NCBI GenBank assembly: GCA_021772015.1
Contig: JAETNS010000001.1
Coordinates: 124,001-188,000 of the forward strand
Length of the DNA stretch: 64,000 nucleotides
Direction of reading: 5' to 3'
DNA from: Prevotellaceae bacterium
GTDB taxonomy: Bacteria > Bacteroidota > Bacteroidia > Bacteroidales > Muribaculaceae
A program made the position numbers and the translations under genes. Each line of letters begins with the position of its first letter. The first letter of the stretch is position 1. Positions 55,148-62,611 of the stretch are shown here, one piece after another. A model generated the notes under the pieces. It had not been told where the DNA came from and did not search any database. It saw nothing but the letters and a program-made list of their open reading frames with translations.

Positions 55148-56587
55148 TTATTCCTCGTGGTCTTCCCGGTAGGCATCGTCGGGGTGGCAGCCAGACCCGT
55201 CGAAGCAGTGGGTGCATACCCGGCATTTGGGCAATCCGATGCTCGCTACCATATCCTCCAGTTCGCTGAAACGCAGGGATGTCAGTCCGAGCCGGCGTGC
55301 GATCTCTTTTACCATACGCTCGTATTTCGGAGTGCCTGCTGTGGCGTATGATTCGAGATCGGCTTTGTCATCCCCCTCGAAATCATTGATTATCTGGCGG
55401 GTGATAAGCTCCATGTCGCTTTTGGAAGAGGTGAATCCGATAAACGGGCATCCATAGACCAACGGGGGGCATGAAATACGGGCGTGTACCTCTTTTGCGC
55501 CGCATCCGAAGAATGTCCTCACATTGTCGCGCAACTGCGTCCCGCGCACGATGGAGTCATCACAGAAAACGACCCGTTTCCCGTCGAGGATCGCGCGGTT
55601 AGGTATGAGCTTCATTTTCGCCACGAGATCACGGCGTGACTGGTTGCCGGGGGTGAAGGAGCGGGGCCATGTGGGGGTGTATTTCAAGACGGCCCGTTGG
55701 TAAGGGATCCCGCGACCTTCGGAGTAGCCGAGGGCATGCCCGACTCCGGAGTCGGGGATGCCGCATACGCAATCCGCTTCTGTCGGGTCTTTTTCACCCA
55801 TTGTCTTGCCGCCTGCCTCGCGCATGGCTTCTGTGTTTATGCCGAGATAGTCGCTGGCCGGAAAACCGTAGTAGACCCAGAGGAAAGAGCATATCTGCTC
55901 TCGTTTGGCCGGAGCCTGCAATTGCTCCATGGATTCGGCCCGTAGCCTTACAATCTCCCCCGGTCCGAGGTCGCGGACAATCTCATAATCGAGATTCGGG
56001 AAAGCGGAAGACTCGGAGGTCGCGGCGTATGCGCCCGGCTTGCGGCCTATGATCACCGGGGTGCGTCCGAGGTAGTCGCGGGCGGCTATGATTCCGTCCT
56101 CTGTCAGGATAAGCATCGAGCAGGATCCCTTGATCTCTTTGTATACCAGATTGATGCCGTCGACGAAATCCTTGCCCATGTTTATCAGGAGCGCTACCAG
56201 CTCGGTCTGATTTATCTTGTTGGCCGAAAGTTCGCTGAAATGCATCCCTTTTTCAAGAAGCCTGTCGGCGATCTCGCGCAGATTGTTGATCTTGGCCACT
56301 GTAACGACCGCGTAGCGTCCCAGATGGGAATTTACGATTATAGGTTGCGGATCGGTGTCGCTGATCACGCCTATCCCCTGGTTGCCGACAAAAGAGTCAA
56401 GCTCATCCTCGAATTTCGAGCGGAAATAGTCTCGTTCAAGTTTGTGGATTTTACGGTTGAAACCCTCCTCCGGGTCAAAAGTCACCATGCCGGCACGTTT
56501 TGTGCCAAGATGTGAGTTGTAGTCAGTGCCATAAAAAAGGTCATTGACACACGGCTTTGCCATTACGGCGCCGAAAAAACCTCCCAT
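55148..56587 (-). CDS. PurF-like amidophosphoribosyltransferase homologue without the catalytic Cys
   Basis: A 479-residue protein with the PurF layout. The N-terminal glutaminase-fold part begins MGGFFGAVM where true PurF exposes Cys in CGI(V/F)G, so glutamine hydrolysis should be lost. The PRPP-binding signature is intact (VVFCDDSIVRGTQL) and the CGIPDSGVGHALGYSE and FTPGNQSRRDLVAKMKL blocks are recognisable. The C-terminus has a cysteine cluster CRVCTHCFDGSGC. From memory, proteins starting MGGFFG occur across Bacteroidales and are annotated as amidophosphoribosyltransferase; they may use ammonia or have another role. Own promoter at 56676; convergent with the CorC gene. Confidence 0.88.
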   Translation of the reverse strand: MGGFFGAVMAKPCVNDLFYGTDYNSHLGTKRAGMVTFDPEEGFNRKIHKLERDYFRSKFEDELDSFVGNQGIGVISDTDPQPIIVNSHLGRYAVVTVAKINNLREIADRLLEKGMHFSELSANKINQTELVALLINMGKDFVDGINLVYKEIKGSCSMLILTEDGIIAARDYLGRTPVIIGRKPGAYAATSESSAFPNLDYEIVRDLGPGEIVRLRAESMEQLQAPAKREQICSFLWVYYGFPASDYLGINTEAMREAGGKTMGEKDPTEADCVCGIPDSGVGHALGYSEGRGIPYQRAVLKYTPTWPRSFTPGNQSRRDLVAKMKLIPNRAILDGKRVVFCDDSIVRGTQLRDNVRTFFGCGAKEVHARISCPPLVYGCPFIGFTSSKSDMELITRQIINDFEGDDKADLESYATAGTPKYERMVKEIARRLGLTSLRFSELEDMVASIGLPKCRVCTHCFDGSGCHPDDAYREDHEE

Positions 56588-56675
56588 ATTGAAAACTTAG
56601 AATCTATTGACAGCTGGCAACCGGCATATGTCGGAAAGCGGCTCGTCAAGATCAGTGAAACCTAAAAAGATGGCG

Positions 56676-56706
56676 CAAAGTTACAAAAATTCCCGATGCT
56701 GTCAAT
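56676..56706 (-). promoter_or_regulatory. Promoter of the PurF-like gene
   Basis: Minus strand -7 TAACTTTG at 56676-56683 and ATTG (three of four for -33) at 56703-56706, spacing 19 bp. The leader is about 80 nt. Confidence 0.65.
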
Positions 56707-56855
56707 AATCTTGATGTCACTTTTTCAGGTGACGCGTTATTGGCACTCCAAATACGCTTCCACTCCATAGCGAAGAGCACCCTCCTATATAATCAATAAC
56801 TCCAAATTACTTTTGGCAATAAAGAAATGCTCAAGGATTGGTTGTGGCTATTAAG

Positions 56856-57119
56856 CTATACTGTGATTATGGATTTACCGAAGAACGCCGAGAGCATAGC
56901 AAGGGTTGAGATCGTGAAATTGTGTTGTCCGCTTAGCCATTTGGTAACTTCACACGGGCGTTTGCCGAGTGCATCGGCAAATTGTTTCTTTGACAGTCCG
57001 CGTTCCTGCATCAAGTCATAGATGCGGTCGGAAATTTGAAATGAAAGGTCGGTTTCCCGCTGGATCCTCTCCGGGATAGGCCCCAACATTTCTTCAAGAG
57101 ATTTGGTCGTCCGCTTCAT
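56856..57119 (-). CDS. XRE-family antitoxin (HigA-like)
   Basis: An 87-residue protein with a helix-turn-helix of the XRE/Cro type: LMQERGLSKKQFADALGKRPCEVTKWLSG (about 36-64, here in one motif with the recognition helix CEVTKWLSG), followed by the amphipathic TISTLAMLSAFFG helix. The N-terminal 30 residues probably contact the toxin. Its start overlaps the toxin stop by 4 nt, giving toxin-first order as in higBA. It should bind its own promoter and repress it together with the toxin. Confidence 0.82.
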   Translation of the reverse strand: MKRTTKSLEEMLGPIPERIQRETDLSFQISDRIYDLMQERGLSKKQFADALGKRPCEVTKWLSGQHNFTISTLAMLSAFFGKSIITV

Positions 57120-57586
57120 AACTCAAAAATATTGTCGGTTTCTATTGTGGATTCAGTTATACTTACGTTGCCGTTGGCTACTTCTTGTCTCAGGAGGTTC
57201 TCAAACTTTTGCAATGTCATGACATACCCATTTAATACAGGATCGTCTTCATATTTAGGGGTGTTTTTGATTCCGCCGTTACCGAGTATAAGGATTTTAT
57301 CAGAAAGCCGCAGGCAATAGAGGCGTAGTTTTGAGGATGTGACCGGAAGGGCCACCACTGAATCGCTCATTTTGCCTTCGTTGCGAAAATAGCGCTCTAA
57401 TGCGCCTGTTCGAGCTATCCGTGTAATAAAAGCCGCAATATGAGCGTAATCTTCGCTGTACTCAGCATCATTCCTGAACTTGGCGATGAACTTTTCAAAT
57501 TCAGACTCCATGTCCCTGAGAAACTGCAATGTATAGATGGTACAGTTCTCGCCGTCTTTTATCAGGAAAAGTTCAACTTCACTCAT
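57116..57586 (-). CDS. RelE/HigB-like toxin
   Basis: A 156-residue protein placed just before an XRE antitoxin gene with a 4-nt overlap. The core resembles Gp49/HigB-type ribonucleases: FLRDMESEFEKFIAKF, IARTGALERYFRNEGKMSDSVVALPV-type segment, LRLYCLRLSDKILILGNGGIKNT (shown in parts). HigB-like toxins cut mRNA on the ribosome. It is longer than the usual 90-120 residues, with about 40 extra at the C-terminus (NVSITESTIETDNIFEL). Family and system assignment rest on motif similarity and gene order. The base composition is more AT-rich than neighbouring genes, suggesting acquisition. Confidence 0.7.
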   Translation of the reverse strand: MSEVELFLIKDGENCTIYTLQFLRDMESEFEKFIAKFRNDAEYSEDYAHIAAFITRIARTGALERYFRNEGKMSDSVVALPVTSSKLRLYCLRLSDKILILGNGGIKNTPKYEDDPVLNGYVMTLQKFENLLRQEVANGNVSITESTIETDNIFEL

Positions 57587-57609
57587 GATGCCGTAGAATT
57601 GTGTTTTCT

Positions 57610-57656
57610 ATTATAACGCAGAGGCAAGGCAAATATTTTACTTGAAAATAAAATAT
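57610..57656 (-). promoter_or_regulatory. Candidate promoter/operator of the toxin-antitoxin pair
   Basis: On the minus strand a TATAAT lies at 57610-57615, 23 nt before the toxin ATG, with no TAnnTTTG box. Just upstream is an inverted repeat ATATTTTA / TAAAATAT (57633-57640 and 57649-57656, 8-nt spacer) at the place of a -35 element, a natural site for autoregulation by the antitoxin. A related half site GATATTTTG follows at 57662-57670. Confidence 0.4.
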
Positions 57657-57682
57657 GACAAGATATTTTGCGGTTAATACGC

Positions 57683-57713
57683 CTATGGGTTACCCCCCCA
57701 ATAGCTGTTTTTT
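57683..57713 (+). terminator. Possible plus-strand terminator hairpin
   Basis: CTATGGG pairs with CCCAATAG (one bulged A) across a 7-nt loop, followed by CTG and six T on the plus strand. No plus-strand gene ends nearby, so it may stop antisense transcription into the PBP1A gene, or act as a 3' hairpin for it in the other direction. Confidence 0.35.
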
Positions 57714-57734
57714 GATTCGAGCCACCTGATGGGG

Positions 57735-60155
57735 CTAGTCAAAGATATCGGAGATGGTTTCCTCGGCATAGGGAGATTCCTCGACATAATCGTAGAACTC
57801 TTTGTCGCAGACTTGGGAGAAATCTGTCTCGAAGCGGGTGTTCTGGCTGTATGGCAGTCTGTTGTCTGCATAGACTTTGCGCAGGTACAGTCCGACAATG
57901 GGAAGGGCGGCAGCCGCTCCCTGACCGTGGGCCATGGTGTTGAAATGGATGAAGCGTTCCTCGCCTCCTACCCATGCGCCGTTGACCAGCTCGGGAGAGA
58001 ATGCCATGAACCATGCGTCGGAATTGTAGTTGGTCGTCCCTGTCTTTCCTCCCATCTCGGCTGTGATGTTGTAGGGGGGGCGACGCAGCCGGTTGGCGGT
58101 ACCTGAATCCACGACGTTGAGCAGCATCGAGAGTATTTTCGCGTAAGCGGCTTCGGAGATGACCTCGGTATGGCGCGCGGAGAATTCAGAGATCACATTG
58201 CCATTGGCATCGGAGATCGAGGTGACATAAAGCGGGTCGGCTCTCATGCCGTTGTTGGCGTATGCGGTGTAGGCTCCGACCATCTCCCGGATGGAGACTT
58301 CGCATGATCCGAGGCATATCGACATGACGGGGGTAAGGGTATTGGTTATGCCGAAATTGTGCATGTTCCTGACCAGTGTCTGGGGCGACAATTGCTCCAT
58401 AAGCCGCGCTGAGATCCAGTTGTTGGAGTAAGTCAACGCCCATCTCAGGTCGACCATCTCGCCTATGCGGCCGTGGCCTGAGTTTCGTGGAGCCCAAGGG
58501 CGACCGCTTTCGTCGATAATGACGGGCTGTGCGTTGAGCATGCGGTCGCAGGGAGTGAATCCTTCCTCCATCGCGTAGGTGTAGAGAAACGGTTTGATTG
58601 TCGATCCGATCTGTCGACGGCCTGTCGAGACCATGTCATACTGGAAGAACGAGAAGTTGGGGCCTCCCACATATGCTTTGACATATCCGTTGCGCGGATC
58701 CATCGACATGAATCCGGTGCGGAGAAAATGTTTTTGATATATAAGGGAGTCGCGGGGTGTCATTACCGTGTCGACAACTCCGTGGTAGGAGAACACGTTC
58801 ATTTCCCGTGGGGTATTGAAAGCTTTCTGGATCTCCTCTTCCGACGCTCCGGCTTTCTTCATGACGCGGTAACGGTCGGTCTGCTTGATCGCCCGGTTGA
58901 TAAGCGAGGCCACCGAGACTTTCCCCAGTTCCTCGCTGTTTGATGTGTAAGGAGCGTTGCGCGAGCCTCGTTTTTCCCGGAAGAAAGCTGCCTGGAGCGA
59001 TGACATGTGTTCCTGCACCGCCTCCTCCGCGTAGCGTTGCATGCGGGAGTCGATTGTCGTACGGATCTTAAGTCCGTCTGTGTACAGGTCATACTTTGAT
59101 CCGTCCGGTTTCGGGTTTTTCTCAATCCAGCCGAAGAGGGGATTGGTCTCCCAGGCGATTGAGTCGTCGATGTATTTCTGCTTTTCCCATCCACGGTAAT
59201 CGGCGAGATTGGGCTTTTTTGCGGTCAGGATGCGACGCAGTTCCTCGCGGAAATAAGGGGCAAGCCCTTCTTTGTGGTCTACTCGGCTGAAATTCAATAT
59301 CAGAGGGAGCTGCTTGAGCGAGTCAAACTCCTCTTTGGTGATCTTGTCATTCTTGTACATCTGCTCGAAGACTACATTGCGTCGTTCGCGTGTGCGTTCG
59401 GGATGTCTCACCGGATTGTAGTATGCCGGGTTCTTGACCATACCCACCAGTGTGGCGGCTTCCTCGATGGTCAGGTCTTTGGGTTGTTTCCCGAAATAGA
59501 CATGTGCGGCCGACTTGATGCCGACGGCATTGTAGAGGAAGTCAAACTGGTTGAGATACATTTTGATGATCTCGTCCTTGGAGTAGTAACGTTCGAGCTT
59601 GACTGCTATCATCCATTCTATCGGTTTCTGGAGGGCGCGGTCAAAGAGATTCTCCGTTTCCGGGGAGTATAGCTGCTTGGCGAGCTGCTGGGTGATCGTC
59701 GAGCCTCCACCGGCGTTTTTCTGTCTCAACAGGAGGGTCTTGACAACCACTCGGGCCATTGCGCGGAGGTCGATTCCCGAGTGATCCTCGAAGCGTGAGT
59801 CTTCAGTCGAGATAAGAGCGTCTATTATATAAGGTGATATTTCGGAATAGTCGGCGTAGACACGATTGCCCGAGTTGCGGTAATAGCGTCCCATCTCCTC
59901 TCCGTCGGCTGAATAGATGACAGTGGCGAATTTGTCGTTGGGGTTCTGCAATTCTTCGATCGGGGGCATATAGCCGATCCATCCGTTGTATATCAAAACA
60001 AATAGCAGGATTACGGCCACGAAGCCGATGGCGAAGGTCTTCCATATCCATCCGATGACCTTGCGGTTGCGTCGGCGGCGTTTCTCTTCAGATGAAAGGT
60101 TGGCCGCTGATTGTTCGCGGTGGGAATCCTGTCTGTAGTCGTTGTATGGGGACAT
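57735..60155 (-). CDS. mrcA: Class A penicillin-binding protein 1A (transglycosylase/transpeptidase)
   Basis: A bifunctional peptidoglycan synthase of about 806 residues. A basic cytoplasmic tail (RRRRNRK) and one membrane helix (about 35-58) lead to the GT51 glycosyltransferase with the catalytic Glu118 in ALISTEDSRFEDHSGID and GGSTITQQLAKQL. The transpeptidase has the active serine in GSTIKPFLY, the SxN motif in TYSNNWIS and KTG in GGKTGTTN. The chosen start is the ATG at 60155 (MSPYNDYR); the frame extends 26 codons upstream into the leader and towards the promoter box. It follows tilS, whose stop codon overlaps its promoter. Confidence 0.96.
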   Translation of the reverse strand: MSPYNDYRQDSHREQSAANLSSEEKRRRRNRKVIGWIWKTFAIGFVAVILLFVLIYNGWIGYMPPIEELQNPNDKFATVIYSADGEEMGRYYRNSGNRVYADYSEISPYIIDALISTEDSRFEDHSGIDLRAMARVVVKTLLLRQKNAGGGSTITQQLAKQLYSPETENLFDRALQKPIEWMIAVKLERYYSKDEIIKMYLNQFDFLYNAVGIKSAAHVYFGKQPKDLTIEEAATLVGMVKNPAYYNPVRHPERTRERRNVVFEQMYKNDKITKEEFDSLKQLPLILNFSRVDHKEGLAPYFREELRRILTAKKPNLADYRGWEKQKYIDDSIAWETNPLFGWIEKNPKPDGSKYDLYTDGLKIRTTIDSRMQRYAEEAVQEHMSSLQAAFFREKRGSRNAPYTSNSEELGKVSVASLINRAIKQTDRYRVMKKAGASEEEIQKAFNTPREMNVFSYHGVVDTVMTPRDSLIYQKHFLRTGFMSMDPRNGYVKAYVGGPNFSFFQYDMVSTGRRQIGSTIKPFLYTYAMEEGFTPCDRMLNAQPVIIDESGRPWAPRNSGHGRIGEMVDLRWALTYSNNWISARLMEQLSPQTLVRNMHNFGITNTLTPVMSICLGSCEVSIREMVGAYTAYANNGMRADPLYVTSISDANGNVISEFSARHTEVISEAAYAKILSMLLNVVDSGTANRLRRPPYNITAEMGGKTGTTNYNSDAWFMAFSPELVNGAWVGGEERFIHFNTMAHGQGAAAALPIVGLYLRKVYADNRLPYSQNTRFETDFSQVCDKEFYDYVEESPYAEETISDIFD

Positions 60156-60208
60156 TGTGTTAGAATCGTGTAAGTGGATAGCCGCGATTTTCAGCGGCAG
60201 TAAACACG

Positions 60209-60216
60209 CAAAGTTA
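60209..60216 (-). promoter_or_regulatory. -7 promoter box for PBP1A, overlapping the tilS stop
   Basis: TAACTTTG on the minus strand; its first three bases are the TAA stop codon of tilS. The leader is about 50 nt and contains a GCCGC/GCGGC hairpin. -33 is not conserved. Confidence 0.6.
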
Positions 60217-61644
60217 CGATTTTTTCGCGACATTCAGCATATGTAACTCCAGAATGTTCTCGGTGCTGACGGTGACAGGGAAGTGTCGGGAGTTCCGAAG
60301 TCCCGGAATCCATATTATCATGTCCTCGGCTGTCATTACCAATTGCTTCTTTTTATCATTGAACGACAGCTTGTTATCTGAAAAGATGTCGCTGACAAGG
60401 GTACTCCCTTTCATTCCGAAGGGCTCGATCCTGTCTCCTCTGACGGAGTGCCTGAAGCGGATCGTGCCACAGGAAAGCAGCGTCGTGTCGAACCATGCGT
60501 ATGACGGGTCACGCAATGGCTTGAATTCATTTCGTGTGACTATCCTGGCCTCTATCGTCATCCCGTCTACACCTGTGTCTATTCTGTAAGGGGTGGCTTT
60601 AAGTGCATTTATGGTGAGTGTCGGAAATTCGTATGTGAATGTCTCGCGGTCTGACTGCCTGTTGTCGGGCAGAAGACTCAGTATTCCGCGGTCAAACAGG
60701 TATTCGTTCCCGTCACGTCCGGCGTATATCTTGCCGCTGTTTCCTGCGCATGCGATCAGTCGGTCTATCCGGTCAGCCTCGAGTTCACCGTCGAGCAGAT
60801 GGTAGAGCAATGAGGAGACGACATCCGGATCTTCGTTTTCAAGAAGCCGCGCTACAAATATTCTCCCGTCTCTATCGACATATTTCTCCCGTTTTTCCTT
60901 GAGCAATGAAATTAACAGGCGGTGTTGGTCGGAGAGTATTCTCGCTGTTTTCGCTATCAGTCGGCTTCCTCCCGGAAAATGCTCCTCGATTTCAGGGAGT
61001 ATCATGTTACGGATCTTGTTTCGCCCGTATTCGTTTTCGGCATTGGTGGAATCGGTCACATGTGGCAGTCCGGACTCTTCAAGATAGGCGAGTATTTCTT
61101 GATGCGAAACGTCAAGCAACGGGCGTATGTAAATCCCTCTTTGGAAAGGGATCCCCTTGACACCCGCAATCCCGCATCCGCGCAGGGCGTTGAGCAGGAA
61201 AGTTTCGGCGTTGTCATCGCGGTGGTGGCCGATAGCTATGTAGTCGAGATGAAGCTTGCGCGCCATCTCGGCGAACCACTCATAACGTAGTTCGCGGCAG
61301 GCCATCTCGACTGACTCATTGGTGTTGGCCATGCGCGAAGCCACATTGAAGCTGATTGTTGACAATCCGACCCCAAGGCGGCCGCAGAGTTCGGTGACAA
61401 ACCGTTGGTCACGGTCACTCTCTTCTCCTCTGAGATGGAAATTGCAATGGAGGGCATCGACTTCCCATCCCATCTCCAGACAGACGGACAGCAGGGCTAC
61501 GGAGTCAGCACCTCCGCTAAGGGCTATCCCGATCCGTTTGTCTGCCCTGTCAAGCTTAAGGGCGGCCTTGTCCAAGGTCGATTTTACCTTTTCTATAAGC
61601 TTTGTCTTGTGTGGAAGCGAGTCTGAGTTGGTATATGTTGGCAT
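60214..61644 (-). CDS. tilS: tRNA(Ile)-lysidine synthase
   Basis: TilS attaches lysine to C34 of the tRNA-Ile that reads AUA, using ATP. The 476-residue protein has the PP-loop GIALSGGADSVALLSV, DALHCNFHLRGEESDRDQRF, the AIGHHRDDNAETFLLNALRG block, IRPLLDVSHQEI, and the C-terminal domain found in long TilS proteins (GDRIEPFGMKGSTLVSDIFSD). It is preceded by a -7 box 27 nt upstream and ends in VAKKS with a stop codon that forms part of the PBP1A promoter. Confidence 0.96.
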   Translation of the reverse strand: MPTYTNSDSLPHKTKLIEKVKSTLDKAALKLDRADKRIGIALSGGADSVALLSVCLEMGWEVDALHCNFHLRGEESDRDQRFVTELCGRLGVGLSTISFNVASRMANTNESVEMACRELRYEWFAEMARKLHLDYIAIGHHRDDNAETFLLNALRGCGIAGVKGIPFQRGIYIRPLLDVSHQEILAYLEESGLPHVTDSTNAENEYGRNKIRNMILPEIEEHFPGGSRLIAKTARILSDQHRLLISLLKEKREKYVDRDGRIFVARLLENEDPDVVSSLLYHLLDGELEADRIDRLIACAGNSGKIYAGRDGNEYLFDRGILSLLPDNRQSDRETFTYEFPTLTINALKATPYRIDTGVDGMTIEARIVTRNEFKPLRDPSYAWFDTTLLSCGTIRFRHSVRGDRIEPFGMKGSTLVSDIFSDNKLSFNDKKKQLVMTAEDMIIWIPGLRNSRHFPVTVSTENILELHMLNVAKKS

Positions 61645-61670
61645 GTCAGTTGACGGTCGATATTACGGCT

Positions 61671-61678
61671 GCAAAGTT
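61671..61678 (-). promoter_or_regulatory. -7 promoter box for tilS
   Basis: TAACTTTG on the minus strand, exact consensus, 26 nt before the ATG at 61644; no clear -33. Confidence 0.6.
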
Positions 61679-61813
61679 AGTGAAAAAAGCTGGTTATGTC
61701 TTCCTTGTTGAATCTCAATGAGTTTATAATCTGAAATTGAAATCGACAAGAAATTTTCAGTGACATTAACATATCTTAACCAAAAATATGCTGTAGATGT
61801 CGCGTTTTCGTTG

Positions 61814-61821
61814 TAACTTTG
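61814..61821 (+). promoter_or_regulatory. -7 promoter box for the repeat-bearing transcript
   Basis: TAACTTTG, exact consensus, directed away from tilS into the intergenic region. It ends 10 nt before the ATG of a 12-codon frame, the same spacing as at several protein genes in this window. -33 weak. Confidence 0.55.
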
Positions 61822-61831
61822 TGACATCATA

Positions 61832-61870
61832 ATGAAAGAGAATACTGATTGCACCTACAAAGAATACTGA
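61832..61870 (+). CDS. Possible 12-residue leader peptide MKENTDCTYKEY
   Basis: ATG 10 nt after the -7 box, then 11 sense codons and TGA. The first repeat unit encodes ENTDCTY. It could be a translated leader, but so short a frame may be chance. No downstream gene on the plus strand would be controlled by it. Confidence 0.25.
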   Translation: MKENTDCTYKEY

Positions 61871-61922
61871 TTGATTGCACCTTTATTTTATTAAAAAAAG
61901 GAGAATACTGATTGCACCTACA
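61838..61922 (+). repeat. Three direct repeats of GAGAATACTGATTGCACCTACA type
   Basis: Copies at 61838-61859 and 61901-61922 are identical over 22 nt; the middle copy at 61861-61882 has a 4-nt duplication (GATTGATTGCACC) and diverges at its end. Offsets are 23-24 and about 40 nt, so this is not a regular CRISPR-like array. Confidence 0.85.
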
Positions 61923-62053
61923 TAGATTTAGAATTTTGAATTAATGTGATGAATTTGTTTGGTACATTGTTTGTTTCATATTGCGATGTGTTAAATTATT
62001 AACATACAAGTCATTTCAATACTGACAATATTACAAATGCCAATAAGGAAGGA

Positions 62054-62092
62054 GCCGGATCCGATGTGAATCGAGTCCGGTTTCATGTTTTT
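62054..62092 (+). terminator. Intrinsic terminator with GTGA tetraloop
   Basis: GCCGGATCCGAT pairs with ATCGAGTCCGGT (12 positions, one C-A mismatch, two G-T) around the GNRA-type loop GTGA, followed by TTCATGTTTTT. It ends the predicted small RNA and lies before the convergent Q/Y-rich gene. Confidence 0.75.
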
Positions 62093-62154
62093 GTAGAGTA
62101 GGGGTGAACGTCATGTGACGGGTACGTCATAGTTGTTGCGTCATGGTTGTTACG

Positions 62155-62580
62155 TCATAGCGCTGCCATGCCGCTAAGTCCGATCAATGCACCGAAAAAG
62201 AGTATCAGGATGATGATGCCGAGGAAAGATATGACGGTGCCGGCGATGGCCAGTCCGCGTGGTGCCTTGAATAATCCGATCACCGAGAAAATCGCGCCAA
62301 GAAGCCAGAGTATGAAATCAAGGACGGGAACCCAGCATAACAAAAGTGACAGCAGGGCGAGCACGAAGCCGGCTGTTCCGAGTCCGTTGCTCTTCTTCTC
62401 CTGGTTGACAATGATTTGCTGTGTGTAGGGTGCCTGCTGCTGATACGGGTTTTGTTGTTGATATTGCCCGTGGTATTGCTGCTGGTATGGTTGTTGATAC
62501 TGCGGCTGTGACGGGTTGTAGGATTGCCGGTATTGATCCTGCCTGTAGCCTTCCGGGGTTTGGTTCTGGTTGTCGTTCAT
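62155..62580 (-). CDS. Q/Y-rich two-helix membrane protein (DUF4190-like)
   Basis: A 141-residue protein. Residues 1-60 are rich in Gln, Tyr, Pro and Asn with repeats such as YQQPYQQQY and QQQNPYQQQAPY, and are probably disordered. A short basic link (NQEKKSNG) precedes two or three hydrophobic helices (about 68-135) with the GLGTAGFVLALLSLLLCWVP pattern and GLAIAGTVIS, as in DUF4190 small membrane proteins. The function is unknown; low-complexity heads like this can mediate clustering. It lies 31 bp after rluD and is probably co-transcribed. Confidence 0.75.
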   Translation of the reverse strand: MNDNQNQTPEGYRQDQYRQSYNPSQPQYQQPYQQQYHGQYQQQNPYQQQAPYTQQIIVNQEKKSNGLGTAGFVLALLSLLLCWVPVLDFILWLLGAIFSVIGLFKAPRGLAIAGTVISFLGIIILILFFGALIGLSGMAAL

Positions 62581-62611
62581 TGGTTTTATCGTTGAGGGTT
62601 AAGTTGTATGG

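Larger units (their letters stand above)
61828..62092 (+). ncRNA. Predicted small RNA with threefold repeat (novel)
   Basis: A transcript of about 265 nt is inferred between the -7 box at 61814-61821 and the strong terminator at 62054-62092. It carries three copies of a GAATACTGATTGCACC element near its 5' end, a 12-codon frame, an AT-rich middle with no sizeable open frame, and no known RNA family that I recognise. The 510-bp gap is otherwise unexplained. Both ends are predictions from sequence signals only. Confidence 0.45.

Noticed and set aside
61663-61854. 63-codon minus-strand ORF upstream of tilS
   Set aside because: It spans the tilS promoter box and has no plausible start context.
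61838-61922. CRISPR array
   Set aside because: Only three repeats, uneven spacing, one with an internal duplication, spacers of 1 and about 18 nt, and no cas genes.
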